This document shows positions 12,638-23,748 of a stretch of DNA of 64,000 nucleotides, one piece after another; the first letter of the stretch is position 1, and each line of letters starts with the position of its first letter. The stretch is from Hygrophila difformis. Taxonomy: Eukaryota > Streptophyta > Magnoliopsida > Lamiales > Acanthaceae. The notes below the pieces were generated by a model. The model ran no database searches. It was given only the letters and a program-made list of their open reading frames with translations, and was not told the origin of the DNA. Location: the NCBI GenBank assembly GCA_030278955.1, contig JAOANR010000002.1, positions 12,079,982 to 12,143,981 on the forward strand. Direction: 5' to 3'. Position numbers and translations under genes: made by a program.

Positions 12638-12714
12638 ACTGGAACATGTGTGTCCCATGACATCATATTCATGTCAAAGCTTTTCTTTAATCACTGGCAA
12701 ACATGGTGCTGGTG
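12638..12714. other. Remnant of pre-insertion target DNA
   Basis: About 77 bases of non-LTR sequence between two LTRs. It continues the sequence left of the solo LTR (CTTTCTG plus one ATACC copy), so it represents the original target locus. No function recognised. Confidence 0.5.
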
Positions 12715-15700
12715 CAATTGGATTTAAATTATTAAAACCGAAATAATTCCGAGAGAGCGGAATTTATTATTTATCGGAAGATAACAACTCGAAACGAGTT
12801 TATCGAATTGTCCCAACAATCACGGATAATTCCCTCATTATGATTTTTATTTTTGGTAGAGAAGGAATCTTAATATTAAAAAAAAAAAAAAAAATTAATT
12901 AAAAAGTTACTGTAGCATGTGCGGCTACTGTAGCAGTACTGTAGCACTACTGTAGCAGCCGCACTATTGTCGGATTTTGTCCCTTTTATGGCCAAAATTC
13001 ATCCCCCAACACCCCATTATCAGCCATTATCATCCCTTCCTCATCCCAAACTCTCCCAAAAACCAAATCCACCAAATTCTTACCTTTCGGTGACTTTCCG
13101 GCGAATTTCCGGCAACCAAATCCGACCGAGGAAGTGTGTAGATCAAGGATTGCAAGCTTTGTATTGTTGGTAAGATGTAAATCAAGTTTCCTTATGGTTT
13201 TAAGATCATAACCATCATCCTAACTTACGAATCTTCATATTCAAATACAAATCGGAGCCAAAGGAAGAATAAATCGGGTGGAGGAGATTCGTTCGTGACA
13301 TCCCGTGGATTCCGGACAACCCCGTGACCTCCTAAACATCATCCCCACTGTAAGTTAACCTTACTATGGTTTTGGGTGACTTAAAATGCAACCAAACATA
13401 GAGATTTAATAACTCTAAAATCTGTCATCAAGAAAAACCCCCCGGCGCAGCGTTTTCGTATGAATTTTTCGATCCCTTAAAAGTCTTCAAACGAGAAAAC
13501 TCAAAACATAAAAAACGTTCCTAAGACATAGATCTAGCTTCTGTAAAATTTTCATAATTTTTCATTGTGTTTTGATATCCGAAAACGGCCTCCAACAAAC
13601 CTGCCCTAAAAGTCAAATTTGAAACTGTGACAGATTTGAAATTGGATCAAAACCCCTACTTCAAGAGTTCAAACCAAAAAACTCAAAACTAAGATTTTGA
13701 TCCTAAGATCTTAAGCTATACTGTGTAAAAATTTCAGAAATTTTCATCGAGTTTTGATACCCCAAATCGAGTCGGACATATTCTGCGTTTTAAAGAAATT
13801 TCAAAAGATGACAGATTTCTTAACCAAACTTGATGAGCATATTTCTATCATTTCTAGTCCGAATTAATCTTTGTGATCTAAACAAAAGTTGTAGATAATC
13901 ATGTCTAGTATATGTCTGTAAATTTTCAGAATTTTTGGAGTTCATTTGGTATGTTAAAAAGTCAAATCTATGACAGGTGTCAAACCTGAATCCTGACAGC
14001 ATACTATTTGTGTAGAAAACTTGATTTTTGACATGCTTCCCATCGTTTTTCCGGAAAACTTAAAACACAAAAGTTGTTCGTTGGGATGTTTTTGAGTTAC
14101 TGTGAAGATTTCAGATCAATCTCCTAAGTAATGGATTTTTAAACTGAAAAGGCGCAAACTGTGACATCGATCGGTTTTAAACTTGTGAAACTTGCGAAAT
14201 GTGTTCTTACCTTGCGGGTTCAATTCCCCAAGGGCGATTGTTTGTTTTCCTGCGGGTTCGATTCCCCAGGATGTGTGTTGATTCCTACGGGTTCGATTCC
14301 CTAGGATGTATTTGAGTTCTTGCGGGTTCGATTCCCCAAGGGCGATTGTTTGTTTTCCTGCGGGTTCGATTCCCCAGGATGTGTGTTGATTCCTACGGGT
14401 TCGATTCCCTAGGATGTATTTGAGTTCTTGCGGGTTCGATTCCCCAAGGGCGATTGTTTGTTTTCCTGCGGGTTCGATTCCCCAGGATGTGTGTTGATTC
14501 CTACGGGTTCGATTCCCTAGGATGTATTTGAGTTCTTGCGGGTTCGATTCCCCAAGGGCGATTGTTTGTTTTCCTGCGGGTTCGATTCCCCAGGATGTGT
14601 GTTGATTCCTACGGGTTCGATTCCCTAGGATGTATTTGAGTTCTTGCGGGTTCGATTCCCCAAGGGCGATTGTTTGTTTTCCTGCGGGTTCGATTCCCCA
14701 GGATGTGTGTTGATTCATACGGGTTCGATTCCCCAGGATGTGTGTTGATTCCTACGGGTTCGATTCCCTAGGATGTATTTGAGTTCTTGCGGGTTAGATT
14801 CCCCAAGGGCGATTGTATGTTTTCCTGCGGGTTCAATTCCCCAGGACGTGTGTTGATTCCTACGAGTTATTTCCCTAGGATGTATTGAGTTCTTGCGGGT
14901 TAGATTCCCCAAGGGCGATTGTATGATTTCCTGCGGAAATATTGATTATGAGGATTGCGGTCACAAGAGCCCTGGTGAATGGTGAACTATAAAAGAAACG
15001 AAAAATATTTTGAGAAATGATACTTTTGATATTGGCTGCGGCCGCCGGATCACCGGCTAAATGATATATTGTTGAGATGATGGCGTAACGGGAAATAAAT
15101 TAAAAAAACTCAGATTTTATGAAATTGGCTGCGGCCGCCGGATTGCCGGCTAAATTAAATATTGTTGAGATGGTGGCGTATCGGGGAGAATTTTTAAAAG
15201 CTCAAATTTTTATTTACTTACTTACGGCATTATTCATGTCTTAAATCATGCCATTTATTTATAGTGGATGATTAACTTAAATTGTGTATTAACTACAAAT
15301 ATCTTTTTATTAAATTTTAATTAAGGGCTTTGAAACCCCTAACCCATGCTATGTGTTAACTTACTCAGCGCGTTTTTGCTGACCCAAACCATATATCTCC
15401 TTTTTTCTACAGAGGATGAAGATTATGCATCATCATATGCATACATGGGAACATTTGGGGGAATCTGTATTTTAAATCCCCTGCATTAATTACGACTTGC
15501 ATGAACGGGACTGTTTAACCCGTGTTTTGGCCATGTCGGCCCTTATACTTTATTTTCGCTGCACAAATTAAAATTTCCGCTGCAACTCTGATGTATTATT
15601 TTTAAATTACTTATGAATGGGCTGTTTGAATGTTTTAAATTCTGAAAAACCATAGCCTTGCATCTCTTTAGTGAGCTCGGAGAGACCGTGTCTTGCTAGG

Positions 15701-15750
15701 GAGGTGTGGCGGTGGCATCCCGGCCTGGGTTACCAAAACCGGGGTGTTAC
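12715..15750 (+). mobile_element. Plus-strand LTR of the same family, ends incomplete
   Basis: From about 13050 the sequence is closely homologous to the reverse complement of the solo LTR at 9470-12632, giving an inverted repeat of ~2.5 kb. It ends GGGGTGTTAC at 15750 without the final A, and its left end (set near 12715) lacks a recognisable TG start, so both ends are damaged. The left ~300 bp differ from the other LTRs and include an A17 run and repeated TACTGTAGCA motifs at 12909-12955. A tandem array is embedded at 14212-14936. Confidence 0.8.
14212..14936 (+). repeat. 108-bp tandem array of tRNA B-box-like subunits
   Basis: Five regular 108-bp units starting at 14212, 14320, 14428, 14536 and 14644, then about two diverged and rearranged units. 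Each unit has three subunits of 38, 35 and 35 bp starting TTGCGGG, CTGCGGG and CTACGGG. Fifteen of roughly twenty subunits contain GGGTTCGATTCCC exactly, which matches the RNA polymerase III B-box (GGTTCGANNCC). The period is a multiple of three, so a long open frame (14116-14718, minus) is a by-product. The homologous solo LTR at 9470-12632 has no such array. Confidence 0.93.
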
Positions 15751-16380
15751 CCCAATGTTAATGTAATTCTTGGGCCCCACCAGATTTAATATTTTCAACC
15801 ACTGGCACAACTTTAGCTTTCCTTGTCTGCCTTCATTTAATTCCACCAAATGTTCAAATTCTTCACTTTGGACATTTCTTCACGTTTCCAGAAAGAGAGA
15901 GCAGAGAGTGATGAGAGCTGCGGATACAGGCAACTTTCGTGGCAGATGGAGGCGCTGCAACTAGCTGAACAGCGGCGGATAGTGGCGGCGCTCAGCGGGG
16001 AGCAGCGGCGGCAGCAGCTGGCGGTGGTGACAGCAGCAGGGCTACCGGCGGACCAGGGGCGGAAGCAGGAGAGGTTGGCGGGCGCAGTGACAACGGCGGT
16101 GCTTGCTGGAGCAAGAGCAGGAGGTTTACACAGGCTGTGCTCAACCGTTCGAGGCTGGTGGTGGTGATGCAGCGTCACAAATGGGCAGCGGCGCTCGACG
16201 CGCAGAGGCTGCTGGTGGCGCCGGTGCGGCAGTGAACGGCTGGCGCAGATGGGCTCGGTGGAGGTGCTGCCAGGGGGCTGTGGGCAGCGTTGGAGCACAC
16301 CGGAGATGGTAACGATTTAAATCTTTTAATTGAGCATTTATACTCAAGTTAGTTTTGCACTGAGTTTGGATCGCTCAGGC
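15751..16380. other. GC-rich island, function unknown
   Basis: Between 15880 and 16310 the sequence turns GC-rich, with CAGCGGCGG-type triplets. Open frames exist on both strands (15850-16167 plus, 105 aa; 15837-16298 minus, 153 aa) but are low-complexity and match no family I know. An AT-rich tract ending TTTCCAG at 15891 could be a splice acceptor. It may be part of a decayed gene exon. Confidence 0.35.
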
Positions 16381-16382
16381 TC

Positions 16383-16394
16383 TGATACCAATTC
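16383..16394 (-). promoter_or_regulatory. tRNA-Met primer-binding site of a minus-strand copia-like element
   Basis: On the minus strand the sequence reads GAATTGGTATCAGAGCC next to an LTR end. TGGTATCAGAGC is complementary to the initiator tRNA-Met 3' end, the usual primer for Ty1/copia and many Ty3 elements. Confidence 0.7.
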
Positions 16395-16651
16395 TGTTGG
16401 AAGTTAAATTGGGGAGAAGGAGTTCAAGTTTGTATTTCTTAAAACTCGATTCTACATTTTTCATCTCATAATACACGGCTATTTATAGCCTAACGAGCAT
16501 GACAAACATTAAAGACATACGCTACAATTTTTGACAAATACGGTGCACATTAAATAGCAATCCACAACTTTTGACAAACTGTAATTCAAATATGACGGCA
16601 TGACGGCATGAGCATGTGCAGAAGTGTCGGGGATGAGTTTATGATTCAACA
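16395..16651 (-). mobile_element. Short copia-like 5' LTR, truncated element
   Basis: 257 bp bounded by TGTTG (16395) and CAACA (16651), with a primer-binding site just outside the left edge. On the minus strand it contains a GGCTATAAATAGCC TATA-box region near 16480. Only ~30 bases of internal sequence remain recognisable beyond the primer site and no second LTR was found, so this is a stub of a minus-strand element. Confidence 0.6.
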
Positions 16652-16691
16652 CAAATGTAGACGACGGAAGCTACGTACATAAAAAAAAGAA

Positions 16692-16880
16692 TTATATTCG
16701 CTTTCCTTCATAAAGGCAATTTTGAAACATCTTCTCCAAGATCTTCAAGCAAGCCGGGACATCGTCCACAAAGAGCACTGTAAACCCGGTCGGAAATTGG
16801 GAGGAAACTCCTTCGACGACAGCCTTCCTAAAAGCACTGGAACTAGTTATTGACATGGGATTTACAGAGAGATTATTCAT
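16692..16880 (-). pseudogene. Type-B response regulator (ARR-B-like) first-exon fragment
   Basis: The minus-strand frame from Met at 16880 reads 62 codons to a stop. It contains FPTGFTVLFVDDVPACLKIL, which matches the start of the receiver domain of plant type-B cytokinin response regulators (FPxGLRVLVVDDDPxCLxIL). The acidic pair of the receiver is present as DD, but the phospho-accepting Asp, the rest of the receiver and the Myb-like DNA-binding domain are absent. It sits between a copia LTR stub and unrelated sequence, so it is a captured or decayed fragment and not functional. Resemblance is strong over ~35 residues only. Confidence 0.7.
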
Positions 16881-17261
16881 CCTGTAATTACCTAGAATTG
16901 AGCAAACCCAACCCAATATATATTTTGAAGTAATCAAAACAAGGATGCAATTAAAAATTGGTGGGAAAAAACATATTTTGAGCAATTAGCAGTCAAAAGA
17001 AACCATAAATTAAGAAATCCGAGAATGAGGCGGACAAGGCCGGAGCCAGAGGTTGAAATGGTTGGCCGGAGTTGAAGAGTATCGCCGGAGACGACGAATG
17101 GAAACGAATGGAGACCACAGACTTGTAACTGTTGTGTGTATACCACGTATAGCTTAGGCTTGAGTCTCCCTTGGAGTCTTGAACGGAGTTGGAGTTGAGT
17201 TGAGTAGATGATGACTTCGGCAATGATAACTAGGGAAGCGACAGTGATACAACGAAGGGGG
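16881..17261. other. Sequence with no recognised feature
   Basis: Moderately GC-balanced DNA upstream of the ARR-B fragment. It could hold that gene's former 5' leader or promoter on the minus strand, but no motif fixes this. Overlapping short frames on both strands look random. Confidence 0.4.
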
Positions 17262-17335
17262 CTGCTGGTATGAGGAGGACGACGATGAGAGTAAGCGACT
17301 GCTGGTATGAGGAGGACGACGATGAGAGTAAGCGA
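17262..17335 (+). repeat. 37-bp tandem duplication
   Basis: Two perfect copies (17262-17298 and 17299-17335) of a unit beginning CTGCTGGTATGAGGAGG and ending GAGTAAGCGA. Confidence 0.95.
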
Positions 17336-17993
17336 CATGGGGATGGCCAGATTGGGAGTTTGGTTGCCGGAGGTGAAGGCATGTTTCTAGTTTTAAAGGT
17401 TTAGTTTTTCCGGCAATAGTTGGCAATTGTAGCACACACGGCCCGACTTAGAATGATTTCTGTCCATGTGGCTCAAAGTTCGGTCCATTTTCCTTCTTAT
17501 GGCCTTTTTGTGGATAATCGAAATATGGTGGTCCAAAAGTAAAAGAGGCTCCTTCTAGTGGCCTATTTTAGTTTTTACCTCATAAAGAACAGAACAAAGT
17601 GTGAGAGCTGTAAGCTAAGAGAGTATGGGTGGTGGAAAAAAAAAACAAAAAGAAAAAAGAGATAGTGAGCAATAGTTCTAACAAGTTAGAAGCTATTTCC
17701 ATAAGCTAAGTAAGCTATCAACATAGAGTTGTAAGTAAATTTATATCCTGCGGATATTGTCCCAAAATTTAACTTTTGCATGTTTAATTCTTTATTACTT
17801 TAAATAATTTTAGAATTATTAATGCAAATGATTTGATGCGGAGGAAATACAAGTTTAAACATTTTTTGGACTAGGGTTTTATAAAATCCGCATTTTTGAA
17901 GGACTTAAAGGTCTCAAATCAAAATGGTTTCTCATGAAAAATGTTTATATATGTGTTATCCACCTTTTGTAAAAGTTGAGAATTTTTGGACAA
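17336..17993. other. Relic repeat DNA at the left flank of the CRM-like element
   Basis: AT-rich sequence. The last ~230 bases appear to continue across the CRM-like insertion into 26748 onward: GATTT then GGTATTTTAAATGCC. The disrupted sequence resembles an old LTR, whose right part at 27600-27720 has a motif (AACTCAGTGTCGTCGTACTGATAAA) related to the transcript-end region of the long LTRs here. Confidence 0.4.
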
Positions 17994-17998
17994 GATTT

Positions 17999-19047
17999 TG
18001 ACATGGAAGCCGGAACCAGAGCGCTGATAATCCCTGCATTTCCAGACGGACCGGTGTCCCAGCAACGATCCAAAAGATTTACCTCCAGAATTACTGAGTT
18101 GCTGGCCCGGAATTTTGAGGATGAACTGCTGAAGGCCAAAGCTGGGAGGATGGGTTCAAAGCTGCTGATCCAAATCGAGGACGACCCCAGACCCACTCAA
18201 CGGGATCCGGATACCCACCATTGACCAAAAGCAGCCGGATGTCGAACGCCAGAAAGTTGACCGGAACCCCTCGCCGAAACAGCCACCAGAAATCGAACAT
18301 TATATTTAGTTGTTTAATTTGTATTTGAACAAGTGCATGCATGCACAAGACATTAAACAACCAGGAGAGAGAAACTACCAGGTGGACCCCATAGGAGTAA
18401 AGAAGGGTGAGTGACGACACCAGCCTCAAATTACGACGCTAGCCTGACTTACGACGCTAGCCAAGCTTCACGTCGTTCGAACTTCAAGCCAAGGAAGTTA
18501 CGACGCTATCCTTGACCTACGACGATAGCCATCTCACGTCATAAGGATCGCATCGTCAAGCCTCCCCATTCCCAGTCCGATTGCTGCCTAGGACGCTAGT
18601 CACCCAGCTACAACGCGAGCCGTTTCATGTTGTAAGTGCCTTGCGTCGGTGCGGTTCACGTCGTCACAGTAGTTTAGTCTAGGGTTTTTTACTTGTGTAA
18701 TCTTTCCTGCCGATTGTTGAAACCTTTGTAATGTGGGTTCCCTATAAATAGGCCAACCCTAACATTGTCTCATTTGATCTTTGAATGAAATATAAACTTG
18801 ATGTGTGTTTATATCCTTGAGAGCATTTGAAGGTCACCATTCAGATTCATCACCATTGATGCAATTCCTTTCAAGCTCGGGTTGTGCTTGATCGTATAGA
18901 CACCTATAGGTTATCGTTGAGGGAATAGTCGAATCCACACGGATTAGTCGATTCCAAGATTGAGTTTCCAACTAGGTAAACCCATTATCCCTTTGTTCTT
19001 CATTTCGGTTTTGATAGATATTTCGTGTCAAATCCCTATCCACGGCA
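17999..19047 (+). mobile_element. 5' LTR of the CRM-like element
   Basis: 1049 bp, starting TGACATGGAAGCC (3' copy TGGCATGGAAGCC) and ending CGGCA. It carries many copies of TACGACGCTAGCC and TCACGTCGTAAG at 18430-18660 and a TATA box at 18743-18750, so transcription would start shortly after. Confidence 0.92.
18743..18750 (+). promoter_or_regulatory. TATA box in 5' LTR
   Basis: TATAAATA within CCCTATAAATAGG, conserved at the same place in the 3' LTR (26437-26444). This is the likely core promoter of the element. Confidence 0.75.
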
Positions 19048-19052
19048 TATTT

Positions 19053-19065
19053 TGGTATCAGAGCC
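19053..19065 (+). promoter_or_regulatory. Primer-binding site, initiator tRNA-Met
   Basis: TGGTATCAGAGCC lies five bases after the LTR end, matching the complement of the plant initiator tRNA-Met 3' end. Confidence 0.92.
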
Positions 19066-20818
19066 TAGATTGGATCGATTTATCCTTCTTTAAAAATCAA
19101 AAATCCAAAAATATATTTGTGTTCTTCATTTTCCCTAACTGTCGTACACTGTTTGATCCTTCTTACTGGTCTTAGTTTGTTATTTTTGTGTTTTGGTTCC
19201 ATATTCATATCCCCTATCATCTTAGCTTTCATTTGGTACCACTCTTGCTCATTTTCATCAAGTTTAGCAAATTATCCACTATGGCCGAGAGCTTCTTGTT
19301 TTAGGGCTAAGGTTTATTTTGCATATTCTTGTGTTTATTTGGGTTAAGTGCATGTTTAAGGTATTAATCAGTATTATATGGTTGCAAAAGGTCCATTTTG
19401 AGTGTTGTCCGAGAGTTGGGATTTTTAGGTTTGTGTATGAATGTTCTTGAATCTTCAAATTGGTTCTTGAGTGTTCCTACTTTGATCCAAAATAGGGTTT
19501 GGGTGTGTGTTTATCTTGTTTGTTTTTGTTTTACGTGGGTAACAAGTGTCGGGAATAGGACATAGTTTTTTGGGAAATTAATTGTGCTGCCAAATTTGTT
19601 GGGGAACAAGTAGTGTGTCGTTTTCAGCAGGAAAAGGACAAGAGAACTCGAAACAAGCAGTACGACCCTAAGCCCACAATGCCAAACCGCACGATGCGAG
19701 ACCAAGTCTCACGTCGTAATACCCTTAACGTCGTAAGGACGACTCCAGGACAGCAAGGATTTTAGGCTATGATTCTAAGCAACATCTACGACGTGAAACA
19801 CAATCACGTCGTAAACTCAATTCACGTCGTCAAGGCCAGCAACCATCAAGTCCAATTCGGTACGACGCCAACCTAGTTTCACGTCGTAGCCCAAGGCTCA
19901 CGACGTAACCTCATCTCACGTCGTAAAGTCGAAGCAAGGGCCACACGATGCCAAACACGTGTACGACGCTAACCCCCTCACGTCGTAGGACAGGTTCCAA
20001 GTCGTACTCCCAGTTTCACGTTGTCCCGACTGATCCAGGAGCCAATCCGCGCACGACACGTGTGACATCTCCGATTCCGAGGCCAATGGACATAATCAAT
20101 TTCAACTTCAAAAATTGGCGGATTTGGACATTATTTTTACTGTACGATTTCACTGAATTAAATCACGAACAATTTATCGGGTTGAAGTTCCGTCAGAGTC
20201 TCTAATTGACAGTGGAATTCCTAGAGAAACAAGTGCTTGTCACTATTCCGCTAATTTATTTCACAAATCACAGAGTTGAAGCTCCGTCTGCAATTACAGA
20301 TAGTGCAGTTCCTCAACAGTAAGTATTACCGGGTTATTTCCAACAGCTTGGTAATATTTATTACTGGGATTGTGTGAATGAGGCAGATATTTTATTCCGA
20401 GCATGTTATTTTTTTTTTGTGAGGTTTCTACTTTACACTTTTAAACTGCGAGGGGTCGGATAATTGCTTGCATAGCTGATCAACGCCATAAACTGCTAAT
20501 TAGTCCAGATTAATCACACTTCACACACAACTCTGAGTCATTTCCGTGATAGATTCGAACACTGCAAACTGTTTCTTGCACTGTGCGTCCATTTCTGCAA
20601 TTTCTCACTGTCTGATAGTTGGTCTGTACAATTGAGCACTTTATGTCTGATTGGAATCAACTGGTGGAGAATCAAGACCTTCAGTGAGAGACACACTTGT
20701 GAGGTCACTCTACATATTTGTGCACATTCTTCACTAACCCCTATACATATATCTAGTTTTCTTTTCCTTCCTCTGAATTGACTTGGCAGGAAACACCGAG
20801 CCAACATTGAGAGACATC
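19066..20818 (+). other. Long untranslated leader of the CRM-like element
   Basis: About 1.75 kb without a sustained frame between primer site and gag. Positions 19690-20010 carry a second cluster of ACGTCGTAA/TTACGACGT motifs like that in the LTR. A TTGACTTGGCAG sequence just before gag at about 20777-20788 could act as a splice acceptor, but this is only a possibility. Confidence 0.6.
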
Positions 20819-22188
20819 ATGGAAGCACTCAGGAATCTGGACGCGACTACTGCTAAGCAGACTGATTTTGAGTCACTTCGTCAGACAATAAATGCTAATG
20901 TAACTAGTATAGCCAATGTAAATGTGCAAGTGAACACTCTTGTAAATAATATGAATGATGTTTCTAGTCGAATCGCCCTACAAGGGCAAGCTCTGAATTT
21001 AACTCCCGGAAGCACGAGTGGAGTTCATCAATCTGTGATGGACGAGGCAGAACTAGTTATAGAGGAGCAAGAGTTGCAATTTGGGGCCTATGATAGACGA
21101 CAAGGTCCACGAGGCCCGCGAGCACCGCCTCCGCCACCACCTCCACCACGCGCCCCAACGAATGCTCAGTTCCAGAACCCACCACCACCGCCGGCACCTG
21201 CAACCCCAGCAGCAGTTCCAAGGCCACAGTTACATCAACCTACCAGATAGAGACTGAACATGAACCCACCTCTAATGGACCTTCCTGACGATGAGTTTGA
21301 TTTCGAGGGAGAATGCATCCATCAAGCACCTGTTGAGCAGAACCGACTAGAGGTCGACCTTCAGGGGATCAAATTCACCATTCCGGCATTCAAGGGCAAA
21401 AGCGACCCCGAAGAATTCATTGATTGGAGGCAGACTATTGAGCTTATCTATGATTGCCAACAATACAACGAATTCACCAAAATTCAGCTTGCCGTTTGGG
21501 AATTCAAGGAATATGCGCTGACCTGGGGGCAAAAGATGCTACAAGGGGCTCAGAGAGGCGACCACCCTCCTATTGCCACTTGGGCCGATCTCATGCGAGC
21601 AATGGAAACAAGGTTTGTTCCAAGTAGTTACTTCGATGACTTGTACCTGAAAGTATATTTTTTTATGTGCAGGGCAATCGAACGGTGGATGAATACTACA
21701 AGGACTTGGAACGCCTCATGATGCAAGCCCAGATGAGCGAGGACGAACCCTTGCTGATAGCCAGGTTTAAGCAAGGCTTGAAGAGGGAAGTTCTAGCTGA
21801 AATAAAATTAAGGACATACAATGGATTGGGGCATCTGGTTCAACTGGTTGCTGAAATTGATCGCCAACTGAGGGACCGATCGATCAAGTCCACGATCATC
21901 TCAAATACCACCAAATATTGGACGACCAGGGCTAACGAGCAGACTTCAAAACCCGCAGACAGATATGCAAGGCCCAATGCACATAAGGATGATCGGCCCA
22001 ACAGGGCCAAAGCATTTGAGATGGGCAAAGATTTCAAGGATTCCTACCGGTACAGGAAAGATGAGTGGGATAAGCCTAAACGAGATATCAAGGATGTTAC
22101 CTGCTTCAAGTGTGGACAGAAGGATCATTATTCCCGAGATTGTCCGAGACGTGAAAGACGAATGGTCATGATTGAACCAGGAACTTAG
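20819..22188 (+). pseudogene. gag of the CRM-like element, frameshifted
   Basis: Capsid/nucleocapsid coding region in three overlapping pieces. The first, from ATG at 20819 to a stop at 21250, has a coiled N-terminal segment and a proline-rich tract (PPPPPPPP near 21125). The second, 21260-21721, contains the gag core (FKGKSDPEEFIDW). The third, 21667-22188, continues the core in another frame (TVDEYYKDLERL) and ends with a CCHC zinc knuckle CFKCGQKDHYSRDC. Thus at least a stop near 21250 and a frameshift near 21660 break the gene. CCHC knuckles bind element RNA. The order and motifs are clear; the exact start is not, because an upstream TTG or a spliced leader is also possible. Confidence 0.85.
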
Positions 22189-22314
22189 AAAGAAATTGAT
22201 TCCGATAAAGATCGAGAAGAGGCTGAGCGTGAAGAAGATGATGATGGTTGTGAACAGTATCCAGACGAGGGTGATCTGAGTCAAGTAGTCTTAGAAGAAG
22301 ATGAAGAGGAGTAT

Positions 22315-22743
22315 GTGACAATTTTCATCGCCATGAGGGCATTGACCACTGACAGAGCTGATGAATCCAACACCAATGCACCGGAACAGAGAGAGAATTT
22401 ATTTCACTATCATTGTAAACTAAAGGGCAATGTTGCCTCCTTGATTGTAGACAATGGTAGCTGTGTAAATGCTGTAAGTCTGTACACTGTGCGTAAATTA
22501 GGAATACCAACACAGGATCATGTAAAGCCGTATCATCTACATTGGATGAACGAGCACGAGACTACCAAGGTTGCTAAGCAAGCAAGGGTGCCAATTATCA
22601 TCGGCCCCTATTCCGAAGAAATTTTATGTGACGTAGTCCCAATGACCGCGTGTCATATCCTGTTGGGATGACCCTGGATATACGGCAAGCGAGCCATATG
22701 CAGGGGCATAGAAAATGATCTCTCATTCCGTGATGGTCAAAGC
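22315..22743 (+). pseudogene. Aspartic protease region of the CRM-like element
   Basis: Retroviral-type protease that would cleave the polyprotein. The catalytic region reads LIVDNGSCVNAVS, corresponding to the D-G/S-G-S type active site of plant Ty3 proteases, with the catalytic Asp retained. The second landmark, CHILLG followed by PWIYGK, is split by a TGA at 22669-22671 where the family has Arg (CGA to TGA). Confidence 0.8.
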
Positions 22744-23748
22744 ATGATTATGATGAAGTCACTACCACCAAAGACTATAAAAATCGATCATCGAAACCTA
22801 ATGGAAAATATCCGAAAAGAGGAAGAGGAGTTCAAAAGGAAGCAACGAGATAAAGGGATCGTAATTGATTCTGATAATTCTAATCCCTCTTCTTTACCCT
22901 TGACAGGTCGTGATCAATGCTTGCTATTCACAAAGCAAGAGCTAGAAGCCGCCATTGAGGATGCCCCTCTACCAGGTCATTGTTTCCTAGCTTTTGTAAA
23001 GCCCGTTGATGGTACCTCTAAGAACTCCCCTGCTACACTTAATGTTCCAAATGATTTCCGCAGGATGCTTGAGAATAATATGGATGTTTTCCCCGAGGAA
23101 TTGCCAGTTGGGTTGCCACCTTTGAGAGGTGTGGAACATCGCATTGACTTCGTACCAGGAGCATCAATTCCCAATAGGCCTGCTTATCGCATGAACCCTG
23201 AAGAGACTAAGGAAGTCCAAAAGCAAGTATATGAACTATTGGACAAAGGCTGGGTTCGGGAGAGTCTGTCTCCATGCACAGTGCCTGTATTAGTGGTACC
23301 TAAGAAAAATGGGACGTGGAGGATGTGCGTGGACTGTCGAGTTGTTAATGCAATAACCATCAAATACCGCTATCCGATTCTGCGACTTGATGACATGCTC
23401 GATGAGCTTGGTAGAGCAAACATCTTTACAAAGATTGATATGAAAAGCGGTTATCACCAGATCCGCATGCAGCCAGGAGATGAATGGAAGACAACATTCA
23501 AAACTAAGTTCGGGCTGTATGAGTGGCTAGTGATGCCTTTTAGACTCACCAACGCTCCATCTACATTTATGAGACTCATGAATGAGACTCTCATGGAGTT
23601 TATGGGGAAATTCATTGTTGTGTACTTTGATGATATATTAATCTATAGCCACAACGAATCTGATCATGTGAAACATGTCGTGCAGGTGATCATCAAGCTA
23701 AGAAAAGTAGAGCTATATGCGAATTTTGAGAAGTGCACCTTCACGTGA
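22744..23748 (+). pseudogene. Reverse transcriptase of the CRM-like element
   Basis: The longest intact piece of the polyprotein (334 aa). A linker with a charged stretch leads into the RT palm and fingers: VPKKNGTWRMCVDCRVVN, then IDMKSGYHQIRM, then the active-site motif YFDDILIYS close to the 3' end. The metal-binding aspartates of YFDD are present. It ends at a TGA after KCTFT, caused by a one-base frameshift because the reading continues one frame over (EVTFLGFVVGG). The upstream protease stop means it cannot be made as a polyprotein. Confidence 0.88.

Noticed and set aside
11907..12746. 279-aa plus-strand open frame
   Set aside because: It lies antisense in a solo LTR, crosses the LTR end into target DNA and has no domain. 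It reflects the GC-rich island.
14116..14718. 200-aa minus-strand open frame with repeated NQHTSWGIEP units
   Set aside because: The frame exists only because the 108-bp tandem unit is divisible by three. It lies in an LTR and has no start context or homologue.
14212..14936. Cluster of tRNA genes
   Set aside because: Only the B-box/T-arm-like part is present. There is no A-box, acceptor stem or anticodon arm in any unit.
9470..15750. One element with inverted LTRs, like the one at 47830-60332
   Set aside because: The left LTR has its own perfect target duplication ATACC on both sides, so it is an independent solo LTR.
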